DNA of 64,000 bases from Ottelia alismoides (lineage: Eukaryota > Streptophyta > Magnoliopsida > Alismatales > Hydrocharitaceae), in the NCBI GenBank assembly GCA_037367405.1, contig JAZKJV010008882.1:1178001-1242000 (forward strand). The letters run 5' to 3'. This document shows positions 45,608 to 57,732 of the stretch, piece by piece. Under the pieces are notes generated by a model. That model was not told the origin of the DNA and made no database searches. It was given only the letters and a program-made list of their open reading frames with translations. Each line of letters opens with the position of its first letter. The first letter of the stretch is position 1. A program made the position numbers and the translations under genes.

Positions 45608-46765
45608 TCATACCAGAAGAATGGGGGCAACGTCAATGGTCGGCGGATCATGATCTCGATATAGCTTCAGGCGTTGACCATTGACGCGGAAGGTGGACGA
45701 AGATGACGGTTCGGATATATCAATGCTGCCATTGTCATGTACCTTCCTAACCACATACGGACCTTTCCACTTGCTCTGCAATTTCCCTGGGAATAATTTC
45801 AGCCTGGAATCAAACAACCATACTCTCTGATCTGGCTCAAACTGTTTATGGCTGATATGCGAATCGTGCCATGTCTTCACTTTTTCTTTGTACTGTAGGC
45901 CGTTGGAAAAGGCTGTATCTCTCAATTCCTCCAGGGCTGCCAATTCTGCTCTTCTTTGGTCTCCTATACTCTCGGGATCCAAAAGTAACTCAGTTACTGC
46001 CCAAAAAGATTTGTGCTTGATTTCCACTGGCAAATGGCACGACTTGCCATAGACGAGACGAAAGGGAGATGTCCCTAATGGATTTTTGAAAGAGGTCCGG
46101 TAGGCCCACAAGACCGAGTCCAAAAGCTGTGACCAATCCTTTCGGTCTGGGCGGACAACTTTCTGCAAGATAGTCTTTATCTCCCGATTCGATACTTCAG
46201 CAAGACCATTAGTCTGAGGGTGATACGGAGTGGCAACCCGATGGTCAATGCCGAACTCGTCAGCAAGGGCCCTAACCTTGTCATTGATGAAATGAGACCC
46301 CCCATCAGAAATCAAAACTCTAGGTACCCCGAACCGTGAAATGATATTTTTCCTCAAGAATTTGCACATGGTTTTCGCATCTGCGGCTCGGGCAGGAATG
46401 GCCTCAACCCATCGACTGACATAATCCACAGCGAGCAAAATATGCTCGAATCCCTGACTCTTAGGAAATGGGCCCATGAAATCAATCCCCCATGCATCAA
46501 AAACCTCACAGAAGTGAATGGGTTGCATGGGCATCATGTCTCTCTGTCCGCAGGTTCCCATTTTCTGACAGTCAGTACATCCCTTCACGAACTCATCAGA
46601 ATCCTTGAAGAGAGTAGGCCACCATAGGCCGGATTGAAGCACCTTTTGTGCTGTTCTTTTTCCAGAATGATGTCCTCCTGCCTCAAGCTTGTGGCAGTAT
46701 GTGAGGACGCTATGCTGCTCTTCTTGAGGAATGCACCTCCTCCAGATACTATCCCCTCCTTCATG
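45608..46765 (-). CDS. Integrase segment of element E
   Basis: Frame shifted by one from RNase H. It has the zinc-binding HHCC residues ([11 protein letters not shown] ... CTDC), catalytic D at 46481-46483 (WGIDFMGPF), D at 46304-46306 (ISDGGSHF) and E at 46196-46198, which gives an exact D-35-E, then GPYVVRKV in the C-terminal module. There is no chromodomain. All catalytic residues are intact. It ends at 45608 with PILLV rather than the PIHFA of A, B and D. Confidence 0.88.
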   Translation of the reverse strand, partial: HEGGDSIWRRCIPQEEQHSVLTYCHKLEAGGHHSGKRTAQKVLQSGLWWPTLFKDSDEFVKGCTDCQKMGTCGQRDMMPMQPIHFCEVFDAWGIDFMGPFPKSQGFEHILLAVDYVSRWVEAIPARAADAKTMCKFLRKNIISRFGVPRVLISDGGSHFINDKVRALADEFGIDHRVATPYHPQTNGLAEVSNREIKTILQKVVRPDRKDWSQLLDSVLWAYRTSFKNPLGTSPFRLVYGKSCHLPVEIKHKSFWAVTELLLDPESIGDQRRAELAALEELRDTAFSNGLQYKEKVKTWHDSHISHKQFEPDQRVWLFDSRLKLFPGKLQSKWKGPYVVRKVHDNGSIDISEPSSSSTFRVNGQRLKLYRDHDPPTIDVAPILLV

Positions 46766-47495
46766 ATAAAAGGACGGGATCCTCCCAATGGTAAAACTTG
46801 GCCTTAGCTAGGAAGGTCTCGAGTTTCTGCCTGGGCCAACCCTGAGGGACTGTCTTGGCAACAAGATAGTTTACAAAGTCGGCATACCACGGGAGTGAGG
46901 TGACAGCCAAGATCGCCTCATCTGGAAATGTCTCTGAGATAGGTGCGCTGGGCTCAGATTCCTCAAGATTCTCCAATCTGGATAGATGATCCGCCACCAC
47001 ATTCTTGACTCCAGGCTTGTCCTTAATTTCAATATCAAATTCCTGGAGTAGAAGGATCCATCTGGTGAGACGTGCTTTGGCATCCTTCTTAGCCATTAAG
47101 TACCGGATGGCGGAATGGTCGGTGTAAATAGTCACTCTAGATCCGAGAATATAAGATCTATACTTATCCAAAGCAAAGACTACGGCCAGCATTTCTTTCT
47201 CAGTCACAGTGTAATTCCTTTGAGCGGCATCTAAGGTCCGGCTGGCGTAGTGAATGGCAAACGGTAATCCATCCCTCCTCTGTCCAAGCACAGCCCCAAC
47301 GGCAAAATCTGAAGCATCCGTCATGATCTCGAATGGAAGAGACCAATCGGGTGGCTGAAGGACAGGAGCTGAAACAACCATACTCTTGAGAGTCTCAAAT
47401 GCTACAAGACACTTATCATTAACAATAAACTCGGTGTCTTTGGTCAGCAAGTCAGTGAGCGGTCGGGCAATTCGACTGAAATCCTGAATGAACCG
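46761..47495 (-). CDS. RNase H segment of element E
   Basis: Same frame as the Gag-RT segment, directly after the TGA. It contains the end of RT and RNase [17 protein letters not shown], the [16 protein letters not shown] acidic region and [11 protein letters not shown]. RNase H degrades the RNA template during reverse transcription. The frame is lost near 46766, where an extra T precedes the codons for the YHEGG motif. Confidence 0.85.
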   Translation of the reverse strand, partial: RFIQDFSRIARPLTDLLTKDTEFIVNDKCLVAFETLKSMVVSAPVLQPPDWSLPFEIMTDASDFAVGAVLGQRRDGLPFAIHYASRTLDAAQRNYTVTEKEMLAVVFALDKYRSYILGSRVTIYTDHSAIRYLMAKKDAKARLTRWILLLQEFDIEIKDKPGVKNVVADHLSRLENLEESEPSAPISETFPDEAILAVTSLPWYADFVNYLVAKTVPQGWPRQKLETFLAKAKFYHWEDPVLLS

Positions 47496-50400
47496 TCAGT
47501 AGAAACCGACATGCCCCAGAAAAGACCGTAACTGACGAAGATTGGATGGCGGATTGAGTTTTCTGATGATATCCACCTTGGCAGGATCGACCTCCATGCC
47601 CCTGTTGGAGACGATGTGCCCAAGGACCGTCCCTTGAGTCATCATGAAATGACTCTTCTCCCAGGATAAGACAAGATTGACCTCTATGCAGCGCTTCAGC
47701 ACACGATCTAGGCAGTCAAGACAAGCATCAAACCCGTCGCCATAGACCGAGAAGTCATCCATGAAGACCTCTAAACAGTCACCCACCATGTCCGAGAAGA
47801 TGGACAACATGCACCTCTGGAATGTCGCCGGAGCGTTACATAGACCAAAGGGCATCCGTCTGAAAGCATATGTCCCAAACGGACAGGTGAATGTCGTTTT
47901 CTCCTGGTCTTCGGGCGCAATGGCCACTTGATTATATCCAGAGTACCCATCAAGAAAACAATAATGGCTCTTCCCGGCTAGCCGTTCGATAATCTGATCA
48001 AGAAAGGGTAGTGGGAAGTGATCCTTATTGGTGGCCTCATTCAATCGTCTGTAGTCCACACAGACCCTCCAAGAAGTTGGTACTCTGGTAGCGATCTCCT
48101 CTCCAGACTCATTGACCACTGTAGTGACACCCGTCTTCTTGGGTACCACATGTAACGGACTGACCCATTTAGAGTCGGAGATGGGATAGATGAAATCAGC
48201 GCTCCACCACTTCGAAATTTCTTTCATGACGACCTCGCGAAGATTCGGGTTCAGCCGTCGCTGGAACTCACGCGATGGCTTAGCGTCATCCTCGAGATAG
48301 ATGTGGTGGGAGCACAGCTTCGGGCTCAGCCCCTTGAGATCAGCTATATTCCAACCGATTGCCTTGCGGTTTCTTTCAAGAACCTCCATCAGACGAGATT
48401 CTTGTTCTCCAGTCAAATCTGCTGAGATAATGACTGGGTGCATATCTGGCTCACCTGCAAGGAATCTATACTTCATTGATTGCGGTAGAGGTTTCCGTTC
48501 AGGACAGCTGGGAGGCGGCAGATCTGGCTTCTGATATGTCTGGATGAATGCGACCAGGTCTGCATGAGAGAACTCTCGCTCTGCATGAATTTCTGACGAA
48601 AGGCGGCTGACTGAATTATCAATAAACTGTACGGGCTCGCACTCTGTCATGGTTGTTGGCTCAGAATGAATCAGACAAGACAACGGATCATCGAAATAGG
48701 CCCATTCAATATCTGAATAGGAGGGATCAGAAGCAGAAGAACAAGAACTGAAATCATCGGCACCACTCGTCACCACACTGTCAGCCTCAGGTGTATCCGT
48801 ATCCAGGAATGTGCTCTCCCGGCTCTCGATTGCCATGAGCTTGCGATACAATGAATCGGTAGGCAAGGCGAGAGTCGGTGCTACAGGGTCTTTCCAGTTA
48901 GATTCATCATCAGTCATCTCAAAATCACGAACCTGGTAGACGTCTAGCTCTTCCTCTGTCATCTGCGCGGCTTCACTTGATTGCTCGGAGCATTCTAACT
49001 CTTTGGCTCTGGTTTCCTCGATCGTTTCTATTTGTATGGTTTCGCCCTCTACGCGAAAGCATACCTTCCCACAATCATGGTCGGTCACCGCCTTGGATGT
49101 GGCCAAGAATGGGCGTCCTAATATGATGGGGGCATCAGTTACCGACTCAGGGATCTCCATGTCCAACACAACGAAGTCCACGGGGAATTTTAGGCCCTGA
49201 ATGGTAACGACCACGTCTTTCAATAACCCCTTCGGCCTCTTTATCGACCTATCAGCAAACTGAAGGACCGTTCTGCTTCGAAAAAGAGGGCCAAACTCGA
49301 ACTGCTTGAGTAAGGCAGCCGGAAGGAGGTTAATTGAGGAGCCGCTGTCTAATAGAGTACGATCAAATTGCTGCTCTTGAATCTCGCATCTGACATAGGG
49401 AGCTCCTGCGTCTGGTCGCTTGGCTGGCAGCTTGTTCTGAATCGTGCAGCAAGTATCCTGAGTGAGCATATGGATTTGGTCTCTGTGCCTCCGCTTTCTT
49501 CGGACAGTAGTTGTGTCTTTCAAATTCTTTTTGAAGAAAGGGATATGCTCAAACGCTTCTCGTAGAGTTAGCTGAATGTGAAATCTGTCAATCATCTGAT
49601 TGCCGAACTCTACCTCCTGTTTCTTTTTAGGATTTTCTTTTTTATTCCCCTTCGCCCGGCGGAGTGCCTCAGGGAAGGGGATGGTAGGGGCCTCCTCAGA
49701 TGGAGGACTAGGAAACGGTCCCTGTGCCTGTGAAGGTGGAGAATCCACACAAATATCATCATGCAACACATATGGATCTGTAATTTGAACAGGAACCTTT
49801 CCTTTATTCATATTTTTGTTCTTTTTGTTACCACAGTCCAGGGGTACAAAATGTGGTAACATCACAGTGGGAGGCTCAACAAAAGTAGAGGTGATGGCCT
49901 CAGTACCACCACCGGCACCTGTCTCTGCGGCTTCAGCACCGCTCTCTGGTTCTACATCAAAAATGGTGGCATCAGCACCACCGTCTTCATCTGGTATCAC
50001 GATGGTATCAGCACCGACGTTCTGGACTTCATCATGGGTGGCATCAGCACCACCGTCAACATCATCATCAGCGGCATCAGCACCGCTCCTTGGATCCTCT
50101 GGCGCTCCTGATTCTGTCTCTAGTTGTCGCTCAGAAGAGGCGCCGACGGCTGGCATCCTACCGCTCCTAGTAGTGACAAAATCAGCATCATGATAGGAAT
50201 AAGAGACGTCACTCAAACAATCACTAGGAGAGGTATCCTCTGTAAACTCTACCTGCTCAGGCTTCCTTTTCAGATTGTTCGGGTTAGGTTCAATCTGAGC
50301 GGGTATGGCGGCCTTGCCTTTCATAATATCCCGCATCTCCTGCCGGAATTCATCCATTTCTTGCCTGAAAGATGCTCGCTGTTCAGATAGCAAGCGGGCA

Positions 50401-52358
50401 AGATCATCAAGGGTCGGGTTCTCAAAGGCTGGACCCTGAGAACCGGATGTCTGTCCCTGCTGGAAATGGGGCTGTTGCTGTTGCTGCTGATACTGGGGGG
50501 AAGGCTGGTGATAAGACTGTTGAGGCTGCTGTCGCTGCCTCCACTGCGGTCCCTGATAGGAGGGACGAGGACCATTCTGGTATTGCTGATGATGGGCATA
50601 CTGGGGCTGTTGTTGCTGTGTCTGCTGGCTGCTCTGCTGTCCATGGGCAGGAGGATGCTGCTGGGACGAGGATCCACCATTCCCCCAACGGAATCCGGGG
50701 TGATCCCTACGAATTGCGGGCTGAGGGTATCGGTCATACCAAATCCCATTGACTTCCATCAATGGTTCCTGCTCAAAGGAGGGTGGAGGAAGAACTGCCA
50801 GTGGCTGCTCCGGCTGGTAAACCACCATCTGCGTGTCGGAAGATGGCGGTTGCTCTGGATGGTACTGCAGCAATGGAACCGGCTCCGCCCGGATATGGTT
50901 CACCTGGCGGTATGAGGGAGAGCCTTGGTTGGGATTGCTGCTGCTAGAGGCAACCTGTGACCTAGGAGGCTGTTGGGCATGAGATTGGGCCTCCTGAATG
51001 CATAGCATTTGGGTTTTTAGGTCACTCATAACTTTGGCAATTTGGTCCATCTGGGCCATGCCTTGATTCTGTTTCTTCTCAAGGATCTCCATGCGGTCCA
51101 ACTTTTCACTAATTATGCCCATGTCGGCTGCGGCTGATTCGGCTTGGGCTGCGGCAACTGACACTGTGTTGGGACCGGCATCGATGCGAGCGATCCTCTG
51201 AAAGGTTCCACTTCCTTGTGGTGGCTTTTGTTGGGTGTAGACACGGGCCTGAGTCATCACTGTAGAATTTTCTGCCATGCCCTCATATATGGCCCAGACA
51301 TCATCTTCACCCTTAGAAAAATAGGATCCACCACAAGAGGCGTTTACAAGCCCCTGCAGCTCCGGTGTCAGCCCACAGAAGAAACTCTGCACCAGGTTGG
51401 GCTTGGAGATGTCGTGATGTGGACACCGGTCAATGAGCTCTCTAAATCGATCCCAGGCTTCATGGAATTGTTCGTTAGGGATCATGACGAAGTTGCTGAT
51501 CATTGCTCTAGCTGCATTGGACCGGCCGAGAGGATAGTACTTCTTCAAGAATACGGTCCGGAGATCCGCCCATGTGTCGACGAAACGCCCAAGATGTTTG
51601 AGCCAATAGGCGGCTCTGTCAACCAAGGAGAATGGAAAGGCGATCATCTTGATTGTGTCCTCGGTCGTCAACCGATCATGGATGGTGCTGCAAATCATCT
51701 CGAATTCTTGGAGATGGAGGTGCGGCTCTTCGGTCGGCAACCCATGGAATTTGGGTAGTAGCTGGATAGTATGGGGCCGAAGCTCGAAATCTCCGCGGAT
51801 GGGCAGGAGTCGAATCCATCGGTGAGTGAGGGATGCAGCTGGGTTGTGCAGTTCCCTCATGATGGTCTGTGGCGGTCTCTCGCCGTCTGGATCGCCTCCT
51901 CCTGCGTCTGGTCCTCCTCCTCCACCACCTTCCCGATTTTCTCTCATCTGAGCAATTTCCCTCATAAGGTCACCCATGAATGTGCCCTGGTCACGGATCT
52001 GTTGCTGCATAGTCTCCAGGGATGCTAACAAGGAATTATTGATGGCTGCTTGATCAAATATGAACGGAGGGTGCTCATGATCATCTTCATGCTCGCCTCT
52101 GTCTGCCATGGCTGGATTTTCTGAAAAAGCAAAAGAGGCCATCTCAGGTGCTGTCGAATGAGCGGAACACTGTGATGCACTGTATTCAGACACTCTTGGA
52201 CTGATGGAAGAAGAATGAGAAGGGTGGTCGAGGGGGAACAGGGTGGATGTAAACTCAGGCTCGGAGAGCGGACTCTCCGAGGTATTCCTAGATGAATAAG
52301 GAGGAGTGCGGGATAGCGGTGCCGACAAGGTCGGCCTAAGAGATCTCCGCCCCATCAT
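47496..52358 (-). CDS. Open Gag-protease-RT segment of element E (1620 aa)
   Basis: Begins MMGRRSLRPT at an ATG pair; the first is taken as start. Residues about 165-350 form the retrotransposon Gag capsid region (RELHNPAASLTHRW, LLPKFHGLPTEEPHLHL). About 560-645 is Q/P-rich and may be disordered. From about 650 comes the Gag tail kept in A-C (LDDLARLLSEQ), and about 730-830 the GGADAT-type repeats. The protease carries LLDSGSSINLLP with catalytic D1004 and ILGRPFL. RT runs from about 1330: YPISDSKWVSPLHVVPKK, LDGYSGYNQ, and FMDD at 1532-1535. It ends at a TGA replacing a CGA arginine codon seen in other copies. Confidence 0.92.
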   Translation of the reverse strand: MMGRRSLRPTLSAPLSRTPPYSSRNTSESPLSEPEFTSTLFPLDHPSHSSSISPRVSEYSASQCSAHSTAPEMASFAFSENPAMADRGEHEDDHEHPPFIFDQAAINNSLLASLETMQQQIRDQGTFMGDLMREIAQMRENREGGGGGGPDAGGGDPDGERPPQTIMRELHNPAASLTHRWIRLLPIRGDFELRPHTIQLLPKFHGLPTEEPHLHLQEFEMICSTIHDRLTTEDTIKMIAFPFSLVDRAAYWLKHLGRFVDTWADLRTVFLKKYYPLGRSNAARAMISNFVMIPNEQFHEAWDRFRELIDRCPHHDISKPNLVQSFFCGLTPELQGLVNASCGGSYFSKGEDDVWAIYEGMAENSTVMTQARVYTQQKPPQGSGTFQRIARIDAGPNTVSVAAAQAESAAADMGIISEKLDRMEILEKKQNQGMAQMDQIAKVMSDLKTQMLCIQEAQSHAQQPPRSQVASSSSNPNQGSPSYRQVNHIRAEPVPLLQYHPEQPPSSDTQMVVYQPEQPLAVLPPPSFEQEPLMEVNGIWYDRYPQPAIRRDHPGFRWGNGGSSSQQHPPAHGQQSSQQTQQQQPQYAHHQQYQNGPRPSYQGPQWRQRQQPQQSYHQPSPQYQQQQQQPHFQQGQTSGSQGPAFENPTLDDLARLLSEQRASFRQEMDEFRQEMRDIMKGKAAIPAQIEPNPNNLKRKPEQVEFTEDTSPSDCLSDVSYSYHDADFVTTRSGRMPAVGASSERQLETESGAPEDPRSGADAADDDVDGGADATHDEVQNVGADTIVIPDEDGGADATIFDVEPESGAEAAETGAGGGTEAITSTFVEPPTVMLPHFVPLDCGNKKNKNMNKGKVPVQITDPYVLHDDICVDSPPSQAQGPFPSPPSEEAPTIPFPEALRRAKGNKKENPKKKQEVEFGNQMIDRFHIQLTLREAFEHIPFFKKNLKDTTTVRRKRRHRDQIHMLTQDTCCTIQNKLPAKRPDAGAPYVRCEIQEQQFDRTLLDSGSSINLLPAALLKQFEFGPLFRSRTVLQFADRSIKRPKGLLKDVVVTIQGLKFPVDFVVLDMEIPESVTDAPIILGRPFLATSKAVTDHDCGKVCFRVEGETIQIETIEETRAKELECSEQSSEAAQMTEEELDVYQVRDFEMTDDESNWKDPVAPTLALPTDSLYRKLMAIESRESTFLDTDTPEADSVVTSGADDFSSCSSASDPSYSDIEWAYFDDPLSCLIHSEPTTMTECEPVQFIDNSVSRLSSEIHAEREFSHADLVAFIQTYQKPDLPPPSCPERKPLPQSMKYRFLAGEPDMHPVIISADLTGEQESRLMEVLERNRKAIGWNIADLKGLSPKLCSHHIYLEDDAKPSREFQRRLNPNLREVVMKEISKWWSADFIYPISDSKWVSPLHVVPKKTGVTTVVNESGEEIATRVPTSWRVCVDYRRLNEATNKDHFPLPFLDQIIERLAGKSHYCFLDGYSGYNQVAIAPEDQEKTTFTCPFGTYAFRRMPFGLCNAPATFQRCMLSIFSDMVGDCLEVFMDDFSVYGDGFDACLDCLDRVLKRCIEVNLVLSWEKSHFMMTQGTVLGHIVSNRGMEVDPAKVDIIRKLNPPSNLRQLRSFLGHVGFY

Positions 52359-53818
52359 CTTGATTTAGAGAAAGGTGGATGAGATCTGGAATGCAAACAG
52401 GATGATAAATCAAAACCCCAGTTTCACCTACTCCACACTTGAGCTGATGACCGTGAGAGTTCGGTCTGTTATCTTGTCAATTTTTATTAGGTGATCAGTC
52501 AATCTATCAGAGCGTTAGAGCGAGCTGTTAGGTATCCTACTTTCCTAGCCGACTGTCCCAATCCACGTCAGATCTTTCCCAGCCAGTATGAATTGCGGAC
52601 CGTAACCCGGTTGCTCCCGCTAATTCAATCTGTTAAGGATATCGCGGTCCGCTTTACCGGTTACCGGAGAGATCCTCACTGGAGAACGACTAACCACGAC
52701 CAGTAGTCAACTAAAATTTCAGATGTGGCTCTATCCTAGTGTCGAGTCACTCTCTCGCAGCAGATAAATCAAACAAGGAGGGGATTACTCTCCCAAAACA
52801 AAATTTTTGGTGGGATGAGTTTTAAGGTCGAGTTTGCATTAGCAGTCCCAATTTTTATTGTTTTCACTTTTTTAGGTGTTTTTCTGAGCAAACATCGTCT
52901 AACGAATTTTCCAATTTCCTTGTTATTAAAATTCAATAAAACAGGGGGAGGAAAGCGGAAAAGCCGATGCGCGGTCAAAATCTATGATGCATGCAGGGAT
53001 AGAAATGCGTACCTTGTCGCCAGCACTCTACATGCAAAGTGATCCACGCATAATTGAAAGACAGTAATTTAAACTACCTATATGCATGCACGAGGAAATC
53101 GTCCTAAGATGAGCAACTTCTATTAACGTGAAGAACAAGTAGCTATGACAAAGAAAAGAGTCCGGAGTCCGGTCTTGGCTCACCCCTCCTCTTCTCGACA
53201 CACTCGAGTTCAGGAGTAGCGCTTAACAGGGTGGGCTCGCGGCACGTGGGCTCTAGTCCAAGTCAAATAGCTTTTTCAAGTGAATTTTAGCCAAGTCCAA
53301 TTACGTTCTATAGGTGCAGGCAAGATATTAGGGATTGGGCCTTAGCTTCTTAGTTCGTCACAGTCAACAAAAATTCCTATGTCTAGGGGCTAAATCCTCG
53401 TGAAACAAATAGAGATGAAGCCGAGAAAACCGCGAAAAACGCAAAACCGCGGTGAGCCCCCAAGTGAACAAACACTTGGAAGTTAGGCTCGGTAGTGTCC
53501 AAGTCCGAATGTACCTGTATTATTACAAATTATCAAAGTCACTCTCTCACAGAAATAAAATGCAAGCTAAACCAAACACTCTCTCTCACTCCTCCTGCTC
53601 TCTCTCCTGCCGGCTTGGCTTAAGAAAAGCCGACTCCGCTTCCCAAGGTTGCTTCGGGTCACCTAGGCGATCCGCCTCGTTCCGCGATCCCTCGCAAGAA
53701 GACAAGTAAAGAGATGGTCAGATAGCTCAACAGATATATCAAAACTGTAAGAGATAGAAAGTAAGGCTATGGTAGACAATCAACACAATCAGACAAAATG
53801 TGAGCTACTCGCTGTTGC
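52359..53818 (-). other. 5' leader of element E
   Basis: 1.46 kb between primer site and gag ATG. It has a CT-rich/GA-type tract (about 53575-53610), the covarying hairpin at 53460-53479, a U-rich tract, the GAGAGAGTGACTC...CTAGG box at about 52731-52760 (the last sequence shared with A-C before their deletion), and about 370 nt more before the ATG. No gene. Confidence 0.7.
53460..53479 (-). promoter_or_regulatory. Leader hairpin of element E
   Basis: On the - strand CCAAGTG-TTTGTT-CACTTGG is followed by GGGG. It occupies the same place as the CGAGCAC/GTGCTCG hairpin of A-C with 5 of 7 pairs changed on both sides. Confidence 0.55.
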
Positions 53819-53836
53819 TCCCCGGCAACGGCGCCA
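53819..53836 (-). other. Primer-binding site of element E (tRNA-Asp)
   Basis: On the - strand TGGCGCCGTTGCCGGGGA, a perfect match, sits 2 nt inside LTR6. Confidence 0.93.
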
Positions 53837-53838
53837 TT

Positions 53839-56800
53839 TGATAAACGCGAAAATCACAAGAGCCTAAATTGGTGTCTCACACAAGGCGGAGACAACCGTC
53901 GCTGTGGCGGCTCTCAATGAAATCCGTGTTTAATCAACAATTAACCCACACTAAAAATCAATAAATTAGAAACAATGTGGAGTTAAAATTTATTTTTAAC
54001 TCTGCACAAATGATGTATAGTGACAAGTATGCAGAGAGTTCGAACACAGGGAGCAAGCAGGGTAGTTCAAGCAAATGTAAGCACAAGTATGTGTGTGTGA
54101 TAAGTCTACACTAAGCAAGCAAACAAAGCAATTTTTGTGGGTTTTTAATTTTTAATTTTTTTAATTTTTATTTAATTCTTAATTTTGTATTTGATTTTTA
54201 ATTTTCTGATTTTTATATTTTATATTTTATATTTTTTTATTTCTTTTTTTTCAATATTGGAAAGTAAAGACAATATAATAGGAGGCAAGCTAAAATATCT
54301 ATAAAAATGCACAAAAATAACCAAAAATTCAGAACTAATATGTTTTTGGTATTTTTATAATTTTTTTACTGTTTTTGTGATTTTTGGGGATTTTTCAAGG
54401 TGTTTTTGATATTTTTAAATAGCAAAGCAAGGCAAAACAGTGAAATATGTGCTGGCTGTGAATAAAATGGGATTTAGAAATAGCAACCAGTAGCTCAAAA
54501 TTTTCACACTATTTTTCAAATAAAAAGGACAAAATAAGGAACAAACAGAAACTGAGTTTGTGTTTTTTGGAGTTTTCTACAATTTTATATATATTTTTGA
54601 AGTTTTTGAGTCTTTTTGAATTTTTAAGGTTTTTCTTTTGAGATTTTTAATGATTTTTGGATTGACACTAAGATAGAATAAAATAGACACTAGGTGATTT
54701 TTTTGGAATTTTTGGAGGTGTTTTAATATTTTTTTGATATTTTCTAAACTAGACAGTGCATAAATAGTGAGTTTTTGATTTTTAATAAATATGAAAATAA
54801 AGTAAAATCAAAAACTAAATATGTGGCGTCAAAGTACACATGTCCAGGAGCATAAACCTATTTTTGTGGAATTTTTGGAGTTAAAATGATAGGTTAAATA
54901 ATTAGAGCAAACATCCAAACATTAAACAGGCCTGGCAGGGGTATATGTGCAATATCTAAAACATCCAGGGGCATACATGCAATTTTCCACAAAAAACATA
55001 CACTGAATATTCAATTTTCTAGAACCAAAATGCAATTACAATATCCGCCTGGGCTTCTCTGAAATTTTCCCACCAGGGCGCGTGACTTGCACGCGCCTGG
55101 GAAGGACCAAAATGCAATATAACAAAAGCCTGGGGGTCTACTTGCAAAATATCCAAAAAGTTTGCACTTAATACGATAGTTTTGGGACTAAAACGAGATA
55201 AGAAAACAACCGAGGGTTCCTCTGCAAAATGCCCACCCCCTCACGTGTACAGGTCACGTGAGGTGACGTGGCTGAGGACTCAGATGCAAATCAGAGAAAG
55301 TCTAGGGGCCTCTTTGCAAATATTACAAAATATTTAAACTACAGACGACAGTTTAAAAACTAAATACTAAATACAAAAATGGCGAGGGTTGAGATGCAAA
55401 ATACCCTCGCCCGAGCGCTCTGATGAAGACGCGTGGCACGCATCCAACGGCTGGGCGACGAGACGCGATCCAACGGCTGGATGCGAACCACTTATCCACG
55501 TGGCGTGTCCTAAGCGGCCGATGACGCTTGGGCTCGTGCGGTTGAGATTAGATCCCCCTGGGTTGATCTGACAGTCGAGGTTGAGGAAGATCCAACGGCC
55601 CACAAGCGAACTGGAGCTGCAGCTCGATCGTGCGGTGGAGACGCAAGGAGGAAGAACGGGGAAGAAGGACGGCGAAGGCGAACTTCCCGGGCTTCGATCT
55701 CGCTTCTCCGGCGATGAAATGGCTCCAAAATGGAGCTGCAGACTCCTGGGCGGTCCCTCTATCGGCTGGTGGCGTCAAAAAGCCTCGGCGTCGGCCGAGG
55801 TGCTCAGGCGAAGGTGGCGGAGCTGGGGGGTCCAGCCACGCTCCGGCGAGCGTCAAAACTCGCCTCCAGGCGTCGTTACTCGTTCTTTGACCTGCAAAAA
55901 GAGGTGAGAAGGCCCAGGGCAAATTGCCTGGGCCTCGCGGAGGCGTGGGGATAGGTGTAGCGAGATGGCGGCGAAGGGCCGGAGTTGCGCTCCGGCGATG
56001 ATGTTCGATTGGGTGAAATAAGCGATGAGACTCAAGAATTTTTTGGGGTTTTTGATGCTTAAGCTACCAGGAACAAAATGCAAGAAAGAAATAGCGGGGT
56101 GGAAGCCCTCGATGGCCGGAGCCAGAGGATGAAGGGTACCTCGACGCCGGCGGTTGGCGGAGGTGCTGGAGTCGTCCTCGACCTCGTTCGCCCTAGCTGA
56201 ATAGCTCGCGGCGGAGCTGTCACCTCCGGCAAGACTTGGAGCGCAAGAGAGGCGGAGAGGGGTGGACCAAGGGGACTCAACCGAGGGGAGGAAGATGAGG
56301 GTTCTTATTTAAGGCGTGGCGAGGCGTGATTTTGGGAGCAAGAGCACGCGCGCATGATGAAGATTTTGCGTGATTTGGGAGCATGGCGTGGCTCAGCGAT
56401 GATCGGGGAAGACTTCCCAAGAAGGAATCGAGGGGAGAAGACGAAGAGAATAGGCTCGGAAATTGGGTGAAATCGGGCTCAAATCGGGCTGTCAGAAGGT
56501 GGCAGGCTTTGGTCGGGGGAGTTGACCGGGGTCAACTCTAGACCGCACCTGGTTGGTCCACGTGGACCAACCAGGAAAAAGCCCCGGAAATTGTTTTATT
56601 AAATCATTTAAAAATAGAAATAGGTTAAATTAAATTATGGTTATAAAATAAAAAATGTTTAGTTTTTTATGTAGTATTTTATTCTGATTTTTATTTATTT
56701 TTATGACTTACATTTTTACAAGTTACCTTTTTAACCCTATATAGGTATATTATCTATATATTTTAGTATTTTATTTTTATTTTGTGTCTTTTAATTTATT

Positions 56801-57732
56801 TATTTTTGCTTATTATTTTATAAAAACATAAAGTACTTTTATGTGCATAAATATATTTTTATTTTATTTTTCTGATATGTTTTGTAGATTTAATAGAATA
56901 CAAGTATTATTTGTATAGGTATATGTATAGGCAGTATACCTATGTATCCTTTATACAAGTATTTTTATTTTGTGATTTCTTTGCATTTTTATTCTGGTTT
57001 TAATGTACATATATATTATAAGTAATATATACATAATTATAAAAATATAAACATGCAAGAATAATGAATAAAGAATAAATTGAATATTTTAATCTGTACA
57101 AGTATACAATGAGGGTCCAAAAGTCAACTTTCAAACCGTAGCTCCGCCAAATGCGAAACCACCACCATTGGATAGATTATTTTATTCTATATACAATTAA
57201 AGGTGAGTAGGCTGCATTTGGAGTTTTTATTTGTGAGATACAGGTCTGGGAAGTTGGCATTCTGGATTTTTATTCAGACCATAACTTTTTATCTGTACAT
57301 TGTTTTTCTGTGAAATCAATTTTGTATTTTTCTTTATTTTATTATCTACAACTTTCATGTACAAAGTTTCTTTATTTGATGTATAAAAAATGGAACCACA
57401 AATAGGTCCCAAAAAGAATAAAGAATGAATAAAATGTATAGGTATTTTATCTGTGTTTCTGACCTTATCTCCCCCTACTTTATTCCTTGTCGACCTATTC
57501 ATCAAGATGCCTAGGTCTCGGGGGTTTTGGGTCATAAAATATTTACAATATTTTATTCTTTTTCTTTTCTTTATTTATTCTATAATTTTGGCCTTAATTA
57601 CAGTAATTTATACACTGTTTAGATGCACATGCATGAATGCTAAGATGATGATTTTAATGCTATTTACAGGCATTTGCTAGGGTTTCTGGTGCCAAAATGA
57701 TAGAATAAAGATGATGAAATGTGGATTCATCA
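53839..57732 (-). repeat. LTR6 (3894 bp), 5' LTR of element E
   Basis: Nearly identical to LTR5, with the same ends (TGATGAATCC...GTTTATCA on -). It carries the same promoter palindromes and repeat array, and would drive transcription of E toward lower coordinates. Confidence 0.92.

Larger units (their letters stand above)
45608..52358 (-). pseudogene. Near-intact gag-pol polyprotein of element E
   Basis: One reading frame of about 2250 codons from ATG 52358 to the integrase end at 45608, broken by only two lesions: CGA to TGA at 47496-47498 within RT, and one extra T near 46766 in the region between RNase H and integrase. Domain order: Gag, protease, RT, RNase H, integrase, which is the full autonomous Athila set. 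No separate gag stop is present, so Gag and Pol would be made as one polyprotein cleaved by the protease. I see no CCHC zinc knuckle in Gag. Confidence 0.9.
39175..57732 (-). mobile_element. Complete Athila-clade element E (18.6 kb) nested in D
   Basis: Two full LTRs (39175-43067 and 53839-57732), tRNA-Asp primer site, leader, gag-pol, 3' noncoding region and polypurine tract, with a target duplication at both ends. The two LTRs differ at roughly 18 positions plus homopolymer changes by eye (about 0.5%), so it is the youngest event here. Gag-pol has only two disabling lesions. It inserted in the same orientation as D. Confidence 0.92.
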
